In this document: one piece after another, positions 46,849 to 58,440 of the stretch
How the letters are laid out: every line of letters starts with the position of its first letter
Numbering within the stretch: the stretch's first letter is position 1
Assembly (NCBI GenBank): GCA_028386065.3
Contig: JAKUCV010005671.1
Location: 1-64,000 of the forward strand
Length of the DNA: 64,000 nt
DNA from: Turnera subulata
Taxonomy: Eukaryota; Streptophyta; Magnoliopsida; Malpighiales; Passifloraceae
Direction of reading: 5' to 3'
The notes under the pieces: generated by a model
Seen by the model: the letters and a program-made list of their open reading frames with translations, nothing else
What the model was told of the DNA's origin: nothing
Databases searched by the model: none
Made by a program: the position numbers and the translations under genes

Positions 46849-47381
46849 TTTTTGCCAGCAGCCCTGGTCACACAACCCATTTTGTTTACCTACTATGACA
46901 TCAATTTTCCAGTTTAATAGTTTTTATTAATCCATACTTTGTTCTTCTATCAGTATCAGCATCCCAAGTTATGGCTAATTATATTTTTTCAGTAAGCTAT
47001 TGGTTCCTGAAAACTTTAAGGATTAAATAGTGACATGGTTTGTTTTGCTGCTGCTTTCTTGCACAAGGTTGTACAGCCAAATTCAGATGACGCCGAACAC
47101 AGCAAAGTTGCTATCCAAAGGTTACTAACATTATAAAAACTCTCGTTTCAAGACCTAATTACACAAGATTGATTTAAGTTACATTTTCGGCCATCTACAC
47201 ATTCAATGTCACAAGTCGGTGTCCGCTCAACTATGTAACAAGGACATCCTTTGGTACATATATTGGTCTTATACTATTTTTCTTTTAGACCAATAATCTT
47301 TCTGCTTCAACAAATGTAAACCATCCCAGTATACAACCCATCAACTATGTGTGATACCCAGACGAATAAGGACAAACTATG

Positions 47382-49926
47382 CTACCAGTGCAGCCGAAAA
47401 CTGGCAGCCTGCATTAGAGGGTGTGCGAAGTATGCACCAATTGTCAATGCAGTGATTGTCAAGTAGGGCAACCGTAGAAATTCCTTATAGTAATCTTTGG
47501 GCAGCTTTTGACGCCCATCAAGAATAGCTGCAAAGGGCACTATACTTGTTCGCCTCTTGACATCTTCGAATGCCTCACCGTATCGTATTGCTAATCTCCT
47601 GTCTCCATTCCAAACACCGAACAAATGGTGTCCAATCAAACCAAGAGAAGCAGCAACCGAGACGGTGTTCCCAATCCAAACTGTATGTGCCAAGCACCAG
47701 ATGACTTGCCCAACCATCTGAATTTTTTTAAAAAAAAGTTAGAAGTGCATCTTTTGAAAAGAAATAAAAAAAATTCCAAGTGTTGACATTTGTAAATTGC
47801 AATTGCATATGTGTAGGAAGATGTAAGATAGAAGGACCCTCTAAAAGGGGGAAATTTTTCATTTTCTTTATTGCTGTGACTTTTACAAGACTTGAGACTA
47901 GTCTTCCCCACCAAAAAGAAAAATGAAAAAGAGGAACGAGAGCAATAACATTGAGCAAAAAGAAATGGGAAAATATATGCACATCACAACAGAAAGGGTC
48001 GCACCTACGGAGCCCAGAAGACATGATACACAGAAATCTTAGGATAAAATCATCACCAGCAGTAATTGCATAACACAGATGAACCATTAGCGCACTTAAA
48101 AAGTTCAGCAATAGAATTTTCTTCATTGATCAGTCAAGTGTTGTTACCTGTGGGTGCCTGGTGATTCTCATTATTCCGGTTTCCCAAAGATGCATTTTAG
48201 GTTTGTCAACTGCTGCTACTTCTAAGAGATTAAAAGTCGAAGGGTAAAGGAAAAAGAACGATACAAAATTTGAAAGCCAAACAATTTCATGTATTGCAGG
48301 TACACTTTGGAGTTGCCATAATTGTACTCCATCGTATCTGTGATTGATGAAGTACACCTGAAAGACCGCATCAACAGAAAAATCAGCAAAGCTGTCTTTT
48401 GATACTTGCCAACAAACAGGAATTTGGAACAGAACGTAGTAGAGCAAAAGTGGAATGCGTTGTAAGTATTAAATAGATAAAGGTAACAGAGAGTACAATT
48501 GATGATTATCTCCTCTCCTTTCTACATTTCATTTGTTTTACCAAACATGATCATCGATATATAGAATACAGCAGTTGTCTGTAGAATCAAATGGTATAGA
48601 ACTCACAATAGTGCTAACTGCCAATGGGAGTGAGACCCCAGCAAACAAAACCCGGAAGGCTCGTTCCCCAATAAGCTTCTCACCAGCATCTCTAAGACTG
48701 GCCAAGCCACTGTGGACAGTGGCAAAAATGAGAATGAGGAAGAACATTACGACCTGTAAACATTACAAGAATTAGGTTTTTTGTTGCGAAACCAACTAGG
48801 TTACTGCAAGCAGGGTCAAGTGCTACATGGCTGTTAAAGGACAGTAAGGAGGAAAACATTACCGAGTAGCATAGGGAAGAAAAAGCACACCAGAAACAAT
48901 AAGAAGGAGATATTCACTTAATCATGCCACCAATAGTACCACAAAACTGCACCACGATCTAAGTAATAGACAAGATGAATAATGACAGTCACTACACCGT
49001 TAGAAATGTGGTATAGATTCAGATACTAAATCTATGCATCTAAGGAGCAACATCTTACTTCAGAACTAGGAGTTGCTAAACTAACATCCGGGAAAATGAG
49101 CTCATTGCATTGCATTGGAAATTATTCAGTAAGTTATGCTGGGGTATTTTCTGCTGCTGAATAGGAATCCTACCCTGCAAAGATTAAGCCCCACAGGCCA
49201 ATGCGAATGCCACTTGGAATGTATTTGCTAAGAATACTAACAATAACCCACACGAAGTATGTGCGTGAAAGAAATTTAAGTAGCCAACGACTGTGAAGCG
49301 AGAAAGCACAACTTTGGTTATTTTTTAGAAAAATAAACTTCTATGGTTCAAATATCTTATAAGTACACTGGAACGAATCAGCTTCCAGGGAGAGCTCAAA
49401 GATTTTAACACGAGAAAAAGCCATAGAAAGGAAACCCAACAAAGCAAGAGCATAAAGAGCACTAATTACCGACCTCATGGCTCCCAGTAAGACCCGAAAC
49501 AGCTTCAATAAAGGCTTTTCCAAACCCAGTAGAATTGTCAATCCACAACACGTCAAGCACAAACAGAACAACCCCCAAAATCACACCGAAATACACCCAG
49601 GAGGCTATCTTCTGGTCGCCTAGTTGAAACGCCGCCGAGTCCTCGCCCACAATCGGCGGCTCCCCGGCGGAGATGGAGGAGGCATCAGCATCGGCGTCTC
49701 TGATCGAAGCTCGGGGCAAGAAATTCCTAGAAAACGCAAAGGGGAAAGCTGTAGAGGGGAAAGAGAGATGGGTTGGTCTAAAGTTTTTGTAAAGACACGA
49801 CCTTTTTGTGGGTTTTAACACTGTGAGAGATAGAGATGGTGCACTAAGAGATTTGGGTGATTGGTTTTTGTTGTTAGTACGAGGGGGCAAGGAGGAGAAA
49901 GGGTTTGAAAGAAGAAAAGAAGCCAT
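47382..49926 (-). CDS. Z-ISO: 15-cis-zeta-carotene isomerase (Z-ISO), 4 exons
   Basis: This enzyme isomerises the 15-cis bond of 9,15,9'-tri-cis-zeta-carotene to give 9,9'-di-cis-zeta-carotene, between phytoene desaturase and zeta-carotene desaturase, in plastid membranes. It is an NnrU-family integral membrane haem protein. Exons are 49926-49474, 48753-48607, 48357-48148 and 47717-47382, all joined in phase 0 by GT-AG introns (720, 249 and 430 bp), giving 381 aa. Residues 1-75 are Ser/Pro/Thr-rich with few acids, as in a plastid transit peptide. Family signatures are [19 protein letters not shown] and [13 protein letters not shown], then [10 protein letters not shown] (His165), [15 protein letters not shown] and [12 protein letters not shown]. 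Conserved histidines needed for haem binding are present. All motifs are intact, so the gene looks functional. Its 3' end faces the PIN gene. Confidence 0.96.
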
Positions 49927-50276
49927 CCCCCTGTTCTATTTGGGAGATTTTTGGTGGATAAATATCAGAGAGAAGAAGAAAGACAAGAGAGGGGGAGCTG
50001 AATTTAAGTTATTATCAGCTTGGTAAGAATTTTGGGAGGGGAAGTGGAAGTGTTTAACAGGAGGGAGGAAGACAGAATCTAATAATTAGTGATGCTCTTG
50101 TTTTTGTCAGGTCTTCCATTTTGTCTGGAATACATCACAATTCACAGACTATCGTCATCAGCACAGAACAGGAATTGGATTGATACAACTGTACTTCCAT
50201 GTCTGACCCAAGAATAAACCAAATAGGAGAATCCATTAAATATACTGGGCGGTGTGTGCTTAGTTGGTGCACCTAA
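49927..50276. other. 5' flank of Z-ISO
   Basis: This is presumably the promoter and 5' UTR for the minus-strand gene. I could not choose a TATA box with confidence. No other feature was seen. Confidence 0.4.
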
Positions 50277-50550
50277 TGTCACGGGGTCATTACCCTCTCT
50301 CCAAAAAGTCAACCTAGTGAGGTGTGCAGCATCCCTGTATATATGACCCAAGACCTTTCCTTTCCTTTTCGATGTGGGATTCCGTCACATTCTCTCCCAC
50401 CGAATCCGACGACGAGGGACTGGGCACCCTGCCTACTCCGTCCCCACGGAGCGCTTGGCGTGACATCGGAATTGGGTCGAGTCGGCTCTGCTACCACTTG
50501 GGTCGGGTCGGCTCCCTTCCCCTTCCTTTCCGATGTGGGATTCCGTCACA
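50277..50550 (-). mobile_element. TRIM (terminal-repeat retrotransposon in miniature), 274 bp
   Basis: On the minus strand both LTRs begin TGTGACGGAATCCCACATCG. The 3' LTR is 50389-50277 (113 bp, ending CCGTGACA). The 5' LTR starts at 50550 and is shortened, running straight into the PBS. TGGTAGCAGAGC at 50496-50485 matches the initiator-Met PBS except one base. A purine run GGTGGGAGAGAA precedes the 3' LTR. The flanks CCTAA at 50272-50276 and 50551-50555 form a 5-bp TSD. There is no coding capacity, as expected for TRIMs. Confidence 0.88.
50485..50496 (-). other. Primer-binding site of the TRIM
   Basis: TGGTAGCAGAGC on the minus strand, one mismatch to the standard plant initiator-Met site, lies just after the shortened 5' LTR. 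Confidence 0.8.
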
Positions 50551-50624
50551 CCTAATGCCATCAAGCTTGGCTTGGTTAAGATTCGGTCAGCATTTCTATA
50601 CAAGTGTTGAGGGCCAGCATTCCT

Positions 50625-51205
50625 ATTAAGTGCTAAGAGTTCCGAGTCTCACCCACAATCTCTTATGGTAGGTAATATCAAGGTTATAAAACCCGGCCCG
50701 GCCATTGACCCGTTTCAGTGGCCGGGTCGCGAGTTTAGAGGTTAATTGAGGTTCAACCGGGGTCTGATTGGTACTTAAATTACTAGTAAAAATATATAAT
50801 TTTTTAATGAAGGTCCAACCAAAGGTCTAATTATGGTATGACCAAGGTAAAATTTTGAATTTTTTTTACTTTTAACCTCGAAAAAACCGGAACTGGATCA
50901 CTAAACCTAGAGAACCCGGAAAACCCGTTCTGACCCGGCCGGTTTTTTAAAGGGTACAACCCAGAGGGGTTAAAAATCCGAAATTTTCTCTGGGTCATGG
51001 TTACCTAGGTTCAACTGGTCGGCCGGTTCGGGTCTAACAACAATGGGTAATATATAAATATTACTGTAAGCTGTCGTACGATTAAGCCATTAAGTTTAGA
51101 GTTTTGAGTCTTATCTCTTATGGTAGGTCATATATAAATATCACTGTAAGCTGTCGTAGAGTTAAGCCATTAAGTTTAGAGTTCTGAGTCTAACGGACAA
51201 TGGTT
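50625..51205 (+). repeat. 80-bp tandem repeat, about 2.5 units, interrupted by a MITE
   Basis: The unit contains TAAGCCATTAAGTTTAGAG, CTCTTATGGTAGGT and TATAAATATTACTGTAAGCTG. One unit is split by the insert at 50679-51045, the next is intact (about 51076-51155), and a third is partial. Landmarks repeat every 80 bp. Confidence 0.8.
50679..51045. mobile_element. hAT-type MITE, 367 bp, 8-bp TSD
   Basis: GGTAATAT at 50671-50678 and 51046-51053 is an 8-bp target-site duplication, the hAT length. The ends are CAAGGTTATAAAACCCGG and, inverted, CATTGTTGTTAGACCCGAA. These are short imperfect TIRs starting CA, as in hAT elements. CCGGCC-rich blocks lie near both ends. The neighbouring tandem unit shows the unoccupied site (GGTCATATATAAATATCAC). 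No transposase was seen. Confidence 0.8.
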
Positions 51206-51299
51206 AGTCCAGGATGCTGATCAATAAACTTTGATTAAAAAAAAAGTCATCATTATGGACAATGGTGAAAGTTAGACATAATTTATGTCATTAACAAAA
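51206..51299. other. Short intergenic gap
   Basis: Nothing recognisable lies between the tandem repeat and the Copia LTR. Confidence 0.4.
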
Positions 51300-52173
51300 T
51301 GTTAGTAGTATGGACTTATGTGGAAAAAAATAAAATTAATGGGAACCAAATATATATCTTAATAAAAACTTATGTAGAAACATCAAAAATTCAAAGATGG
51401 CTCTCAAGCAATCGCCACTGAGCATAAACGTTTTGGAAATAATAAGAAAGATCGAGTGACTCCATCCATAACTCGTGTGATATTACAAAGAAAGATAAAA
51501 TTAGTCAAATCAATTTTACGGTTTCTCTATTCCCAATCACCATAAGTCGCAGGTTACAGACACGGAGAAGAATAAACAATTGACATAAAGAAATTGAAGA
51601 AAATGAATGAAGTAAAGGACGAAGGAAGAGATCGGCAAAGCTCAGCTTGTTGGTCCTAATGGCACTATCTTGCACAATAATGATCAATATGAAAATAAAT
51701 GACACACAGTATTTAAGGTGGATTATCCAAAATTTATTAGGCTACGTCCACAAGTCCGAGAAACTTCCACCATAAAAAATAGTACGCTTACAAAGAAAGA
51801 CTTTCTAAAATAAATTCAGGGGTAAAATAAAATCTAGAACTCTACTCAAAATAGTGTCCCACAAAAAATATTTTCCGAAAAATACCCTAAAAGTATTTTC
51901 TTTACTATTGTGTCACTCCTTAATTGAAAAATATTGGGTATATTTCTTCTTCGTTTCTCCTTCCCCCTCTCTCTCTTTGTCTTCGAATTTGTTTTTCAGT
52001 GTTGTGCATTTTGCGCTGCATTGTAGCCATACTGGCAACTTTGCACCAACTACACCGCACCAACTACAACATTTGCTCCAGTCTCCAACAACTCCACCAT
52101 CTGCTCCAATCTCCAAATTTTTTTTAAAAAAAAATAATCATGGTCTCCACATAATGGAGGCGACCACCTAACA
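51300..52173 (-). mobile_element. Copia 3' LTR (874 bp)
   Basis: The forward ends TGTTAG and CTAACA form the inverted LTR termini. On the minus strand a purine tract (AAAGGGAGAGAAT) sits immediately upstream of TGTTAGGTGG, and the Copia RNase H region precedes that. The outer boundary was chosen from the terminal TG and is less certain. Confidence 0.6.
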
Positions 52174-52864
52174 ATTCTCTCCCTTTCTAACTACTTGGGG
52201 GATCCACCATTCCGGCAGCTTCTCGACAATATTCAAACTTTCCCCTTAGAAGTATCTTCGTCAGCATATCAGATCCATTTTCTTATGTATGGATTTTTTT
52301 CGAGTTGTAATTGCTTCTTTTCTAGCACATCTCTGATCCAATAATATCTTATATCAATATGCTTCGATTTGGAATAAAGTGAGGCATTCTTTGCAAGATG
52401 GATAGCACTCTAACAATTACAAAACAGTTGATAACTGTCTTGCGAGAATCTAAATTCAGTTAAGAACTTCTTCATCCATAATAACTCCTTGCATGCTTCC
52501 CCTACTGTAATAACCTCAGCTTCTGTCGTTGACAATACAACATATTTTTGTAGCCTCGACTTCCATGACACAGCCCCTAAGAAATTGATTAGGTATCCTG
52601 ATGTAGATTTTCTAGAACTAACATTACCATCCATATCTGCATCAGTATATTCAACCAGCACAGGTTTGTCTTCTCCATACCACAAGTATATTTTGGAGGT
52701 TCCTTGAAGATAACTTAGTATCCACATGACAGCATTCCAATGCTCTTCTCCTGGATTTGAAAGGTATCGACTTACCACTCCAACTGCATAAGCAATATCT
52801 GGTCGGGCAAATACCATAGCATGCATCAAGCTTCCAAACTACTAAAGCATATGGAACGAGTTCC
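52174..52864 (-). pseudogene. Copia RT/RNase H C-terminus (TNT1-like), truncated
   Basis: Minus-strand frames give ARPDIAYAVGVVSRYLSNPG, WILSYLQGTSKIYLWY, EYTDADMDGNVSSRKSTSGY and VVLSTTEAEVITVGEA, the end of RT and the RNase H of TNT1-like Copia elements. The first two acidic residues (YTDAD, STTEAE) are present. The next block reads CNC then a stop where CDSQS is expected, so the third is lost. Beyond 52864 the element is cut by the end of a Gypsy LTR, so the remaining polyprotein is missing here. Confidence 0.88.
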
Positions 52865-53875
52865 TGTGAAGACCCGACCGAAAATCCGGCCTCTTCACCT
52901 ATTTGTTTCTTCTTGTTAAATCCAACAACCAAAGGAGTCGCCACCCGAATTTTATTTCTTGGAAAATTCTAGGGAAAAACCATAAACATCAGTTCCTCTT
53001 AGGCAACAACATAAGGGACCAATCTAGCTAACCAGAGATTGTTGGATTCGGGGGTTCGTCACAGGTAGGAAGGGGTGAGCACCCTACCCGTGTTAGGGCT
53101 AAACTTTGTGCGATAAATGGGTTAAATAGTGTGCCTTGTGTAAGTGTGAGAGTGTGGAAACAAGTCACATAAAATAATGAATAACTGAAAAAAGAGAAAG
53201 GGGGGAAGAAGAAGATTTGGCTTGCATCTCATTGGCAACTGTAGACTACCTACGTACCCGAGTGACCGGGGTCAAAGCCACTTAGTTCTAACGGTTCAAT
53301 CTACACAAATAAAATCATTAGCATCACAGAAAACATCAAAGTATCAAATCAACAGCCAATCAACAACAATTAAGAGGATTTAAATAAAAAAGGGGCTAGA
53401 TCACATACCTTGGTTTCTGGACAGAAACTAGGGCTCGAATTATACTGGTTTTTAGACAATGAAAACTGCCGATTCAGCTTCTAGACTCAACAGAAACACT
53501 ATAGAGCTCTCTCTTAGCTTTTCAGAGAGTTCAAGAACGCAGCAATCTGGTACCTACAGCTCGAGATATGAATTATTTTCTGAGACTGCTCATATCAAGA
53601 ACCCCAATTCGAGTTCATCACCTTCTTGGCTTCCGGTTTGCTTTTGATTGCTTTCTCCTCTTGATCTCCTCGTGTTGATTGCTTCTTGATGCTTGTCTCC
53701 AGAGAATTTGACTAGAGTAATAGTAGAAAAGAGTGTTTAAAAGCTTGGAGAAGTAGAGTTTTTCCAGGCTTTTTCTAAGCTTACAAGAGTGTGTGTAACC
53801 TAGTATAATGGCTCTTGATGTGCCTTTGGAGTGAATGGGAGGCTCTATTTATAGAGTTTAAGTTAATAAAATATG
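52865..53875 (-). mobile_element. Family-G Gypsy LTR fragment inserted in Copia
   Basis: The forward start TGTGAAGACCCGACCG is the inverted form of the LTR end CGGGTCCTCACA at 61746. The GAGTCGCCACCCGAATTTTAT and AACCAGAGATTGTTGGATTC blocks match 61520-61680 in reverse. A minus-strand TATA-like CTATAAATAGAG lies at about 53845. The upstream edge is unclear because another fragment meets it head to head. Confidence 0.6.
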
Positions 53876-54361
53876 GACCCTCCAGGAGTAATTGGCCCAC
53901 AAAACACATTACTTGCAGCCTATTTTATTTTTTATTTTCATGGAAAACAGGAACTAAATTATCATTTTTATGGTATATATATTTTTGGTAAGAAAATGCA
54001 TGGAAAGTGGGGTTCAAAGTGTATTAATGATACAAGAAAAGTTTAGAAGGAGTAGTAATCAAGAAAAGGGTACTTTCTGGTTTGACAACATGTTAATTGC
54101 GCGTGATAATTAAGTCAGGTCGGAATTGATGGGAATTGGAGCTAAAAAGGCAAGAATGAACCAAGCCCGCAGGCCTGGGCGGTCAAGTAGGGAAGACCGT
54201 CGGCCATGGCGGCCATGTTACCCCAGACGAAATTTTTTCCCCGATTTTTGGCATTAATTTGATTCCACTCACTTTTTCCCTAGATTTCTGGCTAGAATCT
54301 TGTCCATTAAGAGGTGCACGGCCTCTGTATCCCCAGAATTCTATAAATAGAGCCCCCCTAT
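53876..54361 (+). mobile_element. Family-G LTR U3 fragment, plus orientation
   Basis: It matches 7187-7720 in order: a GGCCCACAA...CTTGCAGC start, a CCTGGGCGGTCAAG-type GC block near 54172, and TCTATAAATAGAGCC (TATA) at about 54342. It is cut at 54362 by the next LTR. Confidence 0.5.
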
Positions 54362-55840
54362 TGTGAGGACCTGACCAAAAATTAATTCTCCCCTCACCTT
54401 ATTCTTACTTCTTCTTCATAACCAAGATCCAACATCAAAGGATTCGCCACCCGAATTTTATTGCAGGAAAAAATTCATGGAAACACCTATCTTAAGCATA
54501 AAAAAATCCTTAAAGCAATCAATCATAGCGAACCAGAGATATTAGATTCGGGGTTTCGTCACAGAAGGTAAGGTGTTAGGTACTCATCCATGTTGGGACG
54601 AAATTGTGTGCAATTGATGATCAGAGTATGCCTCATGCAACAAAAAAAAACAACAACAATAACAAACTAAAATCAAAGACAAATAGAAAGTAAAACATAA
54701 TTGGGCTTGAGATTCCACCACTAGAATCGGCCTACGTATCCCGGTGACCGGGTTCATAGCTCACGCAGTTCTTCCAAAGGCATCAAACAACAATCAAAGC
54801 ATCAACAGCAGAAACATCATCAAAAGAAATCAGAGAACAAAAGTTTAGTGTTACCTCTTGTAGCCCTCCTCCAGTTGATTATTATTGGGTGTTTTCTAAC
54901 CCGACTTTTCTTCCACTCCTTAGCTCAATTTTGTGTCAAATTCAACTGCAATTTAAATAAAGAATACAACTGAATCAGCTTCTAGCTTAAACGGCAAAGT
55001 TGCAGATCTACCTCTTAGTTGTATAAAGGAACCAAGAATGCAACAAATCAACGTCTACAACTCAAGATATCGCCAATCTACTAAGACTGAACACACCAGG
55101 GATTTCTACTCGGGATAACCACCTCTTCACCACCGAAATTGCCTTCAACCACCTTCTTCTTTCTCTCCTCTTGATCTCCACTTGCTTCCAACTCTTTTTT
55201 TCTCCTCTCCATGAAATATCTCCAGAATAACAGCTCAAACAAAGATCCTTAGGCTTAGAGAAGAAGAGTTTCTCCAAGTACCCATGCTTATTGCAAATAG
55301 AAAGAAGAAAATAATATGTGTCTAATTTGTGTGTAAAGGGGTCTATTTATAGTGTTCAAATCCTCAGGGGTCGTCGTATTAATCCTATGATCGAGATTGA
55401 ATCCTTAGATGTGACGGTTAAGAGCTAGGATTAAGAAAAGAGGGAAAAAGAGAAAAAATCCCGAAACTGGAAGCGATGACCGCCCAGCCCCGGCAGTCAT
55501 GTTGTGACGACCGCCATAGGCTGGCAGTCTTCCCTCTTTGACCGCTTGGGCCTGGCGGTCATGTCTCCATGACCGTCGGGACCCGGGTACAGTTTCTATT
55601 CTTTTTTTTTTTTACACCTCTTTAATCCGCCTTCTATTTGTTTCCCACGCCCTCTAGAATATTCCATGATCCATAAACACCCCTAACTTGCCTCCCAAAC
55701 CCTTACCTTTTCTATTTATCAAATACACATCAAAATTGACCTCTTTTCTATTCCTTTTATCGTAAAAACACAAAACAAGAAAAAGATATATTTTAATTCT
55801 GAATTTCCACGAAAATTAGAATTAAAATTAGCAGTAGGTA
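54362..55840 (-). mobile_element. Family-G Gypsy LTR, minus orientation
   Basis: The forward start TGTGAGGACCTGACC is the inverted LTR end. Blocks for U5 (ATTCGCCACCCGAATTTTAT) and the AGAAGAGTTTCTCC stretch at 55265 follow, then a minus-strand TATA-like CTATAAATAG near 55343. The U3 hairpins lie at 55477-55561. The U3 start is near 55830 and faces the plus-strand LTR at 57242, with the TIR element inserted between. Confidence 0.6.
55477..55561. repeat. Three hairpin units of GACCGC...GCGGTC type
   Basis: TGACCGCC-CAGCCCC-GGCAGTCA at 55477, GACCGCCA-TAGGC-TGGCAGTC at 55509 and TGACCGC-TTGGGCCTG-GCGGTCA at 55539 each form 6-8 bp stems. Related units occur near 7515 and 54165 in other family members. 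Confidence 0.65.
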
Positions 55841-55854
55841 ATGTGTTAATATAG

Positions 55855-57229
55855 GGATTAAAGCCTTTTTTCATTCCTGTAATGAGCACGAAAGCTGGAA
55901 CTCATCCCTATATTGAATTTTGGCTTATTTTCATCCTTGTATTGGCCCTATTTGGCTTGCTTTAGTCCCGCTCGCCACAATCCGGTGAAAAATGCTGATG
56001 TGGCAAGTTTTTCGGTGCCATATCAGCATAAATGGGACCCGTGTGTCAGGTCAAGCCAACAAATTAGAATGGTTCGACCAGACTAGTTCGCCCACCCAAA
56101 AGAACTAAATTGAAGTAAGCAATAAAATAAATAAATAAACTGAAAGAAATATAAATCCATTAAAATAAGTAAAATAGAATTTTTTAAAAAAAAATAGAAA
56201 TCTAGTAAATAAATTAAAATAGATTTTTTTTTTTAGAAAAAGAAAAAAAATGAAACATGTGTTACTGTGCATCGTCTTTCCCAACACATCCTCAACAACC
56301 ACCTCCACTCTCCTCTACCTTGCTGTCCCGACGCTTTACTCCTCCACGCATGCCATCATCGAGCTCTGCATCCACCTGCTGCAACTGAGTCTCGTGCCGA
56401 CCAAGTTGACGCCACAATCTAGCAGCCCAACAACGATTAAGCAACACCGCATACACCACCGCCATCGACCTCATCTCACCAACCCTACGCCGTCGTCCCG
56501 CTCGCCGCCACAGCACGTCGCCAAGCCCATTTGCCTACTAAGGGAGTCGCCATTATTGAGTTGAAGGTGAGCCAACTCAATTTCTCCTTTCTTTTTTATT
56601 TTTACATTCAGCAGCTTTTTTCTAGCAAGGATTTAAGGGGCCCATTTCCTTTTATCAATTTTTTTTATCATCAGATTGAATCACTGTTGGCTTTTATGAA
56701 TTGATTTTGGAATTGCCAGAAGGAGCCACCTGTGTCCCTATTCGGATATGATTTAGCAATAGCAGACTTACCCTTAATTCCTTCACTCTTTCATCTTGAA
56801 TTGCAGGTCTATCAAGCTTAGAAGAGGCTTTATTTGCTTCAGCAGATTTTGAAGCATGCTCATCATTGGATGAAATAAAACAAACAAGTTGTGCCAACTC
56901 GATTTTTGTTTCTTTTTGTCAACTCAATTTCTATTTCTTTTTTTATTTATTTTATTGTGTATTTTGGTTTGGTTGGATGGGTCTTTTGGGTGGGCGAACC
57001 AGTCGGGCCGAGTCAGTCTGATTTGTTGGATCGACCTGACATGAGGTCCCACGTATGCTGATGTGGCACCGGAAAGCATGCCACATCAGTATTTTTCACC
57101 AGATTCCGGCGAGAGGGACCAAAACAAGCCAATTGGTATCAACACAAGGATGAAAGCAAACCAAAATTCAACACAGGGATGAATTCCAGCTTTTGTGCTC
57201 AATACAAGGATAAAACAAGGCTTTAATCC
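55855..57229. mobile_element. TIR element, MULE-type, same TIR family as 3542-5290
   Basis: The left end GGATTAAAGCCTTTTTTC and its inverted copy ending at 57229 bound TIRs of about 240 bp. Subterminal blocks (GGTGCCATATCAGC, GGGACCCGTGTGTCAGGTC) match those of the element at 3542. The flanks GTTAATATAG and GTTAATAAGG agree at 8 of 10 positions, an imperfect 10-bp TSD. The interior differs: a GC-rich stretch at about 56255-56575 with no recognised domain. No transposase was found. Confidence 0.75.
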
Positions 57230-58307
57230 GTTAATAAGGGCTGCTAATGTTGGAGGGTCCATGTCTTGTTGGTTTGGAGTTTATATTTACTTTCAACCCA
57301 AAATTAAGTCATCTAAAAAATAATGGGCTAAAACAAATAAAAAGACCACACAAATAAAATACTCATATTCTATTAAATCGGACCTCTAATATATCTTAAC
57401 CTAGGATTAACTCATCTCAATAATCACCATGTAAAATATACTAAAAGCCCAAATCAAAAAAAATATAAATATTTTATTAAACTAAATCATAAACATATTC
57501 TAGCCTAAGACCACATCATCTTATTAATCTATAGGGAAAAAAACATCCATAATTCAAAATAATAAAATATTCATGGATCAAATTTGGATGTTCACACCTA
57601 TTCACATCCAAAAGGTCACAAATTCTCTTTACACACCCCCTATAAGCTTGAGTGCTTGGAGAAACTCCACTTCTCCAAGTCTAGAAATAGTTTTAAAGGC
57701 AAAAAATCTGGAGAAATTTCGTGGTGATTAGCATCAAAGGAGAGGAAACAAGGGTATATCAAGAGGAGTCGAAGATAGAGCTTAGAAGTGGCAAAAGAGT
57801 GGGTGGAGAAAACAATCCAACTTCTGGAGCTAGGGGAGGGCTATAAGAGATATTCTTAATCCCTTTAATTTGTTGACGTTACTGATGAATTAATGTCGAT
57901 ATGTTGCTATTGTTGATGATATAATTGTTGTATGATGCCATTATTAGCACCAAACTTTGCCCACACTTTCTCGTATTTTTGTCTTGTGTCGCGTTTGAAC
58001 TCCATATTTTGGAGTATCAAAAATCCAAAAATAAATTTTTTGAGGGCCGTAGGGACTATCTATCTATCTATTTACCATGCTAAGGGCATTCCGTGACTTT
58101 TCCGGAATTTTCTTGGATTTTTTCAGGACTTGGCCCAAAATTTTGTATTTTTAACCCATAAACCCTTGATTGCAGTCGAAACACTTCGAGCTTAAAACGG
58201 AGGCATCCGAGGCATAAATGAAGTCATCCGGGGTTGCGACCAAAACTGAACAAGTTAAAAGAGGAAGTACGCGAAAAATCGAGTCGGAAGAATACCCAGT
58301 AGAGTGA

Positions 58308-58440
58308 TCGGCCCGGCTAGGCCGACTAAGGACTGTGTCGGCCCAACTAGGCCGACCTGTGTTGACCCAGCTAGGCTGACCTCACATCCAGTCGGCCCCA
58401 CTAGACTGACCAGCCATAAGTCGGACCAGCTAGGCCGACC
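58308..58440. repeat. Five hairpin units of TCGGCC...GGCCGA type
   Basis: TCGGCC-CGGCTA-GGCCGA and TCGGCC-CAACTA-GGCCGA are perfect. Three later units (around TTGACCCAGCTAGGCTGA, GTCGGCCCCACTAGACTGAC and GTCGGACCAGCTAGGCCGAC) are imperfect but mostly pair. The period is about 25-30 bp. Confidence 0.75.

Noticed and set aside
50324..50629. Open frames in the TRIM region
   Set aside because: They lie in TRIM LTR and PBS sequence, which is non-coding in this element class.
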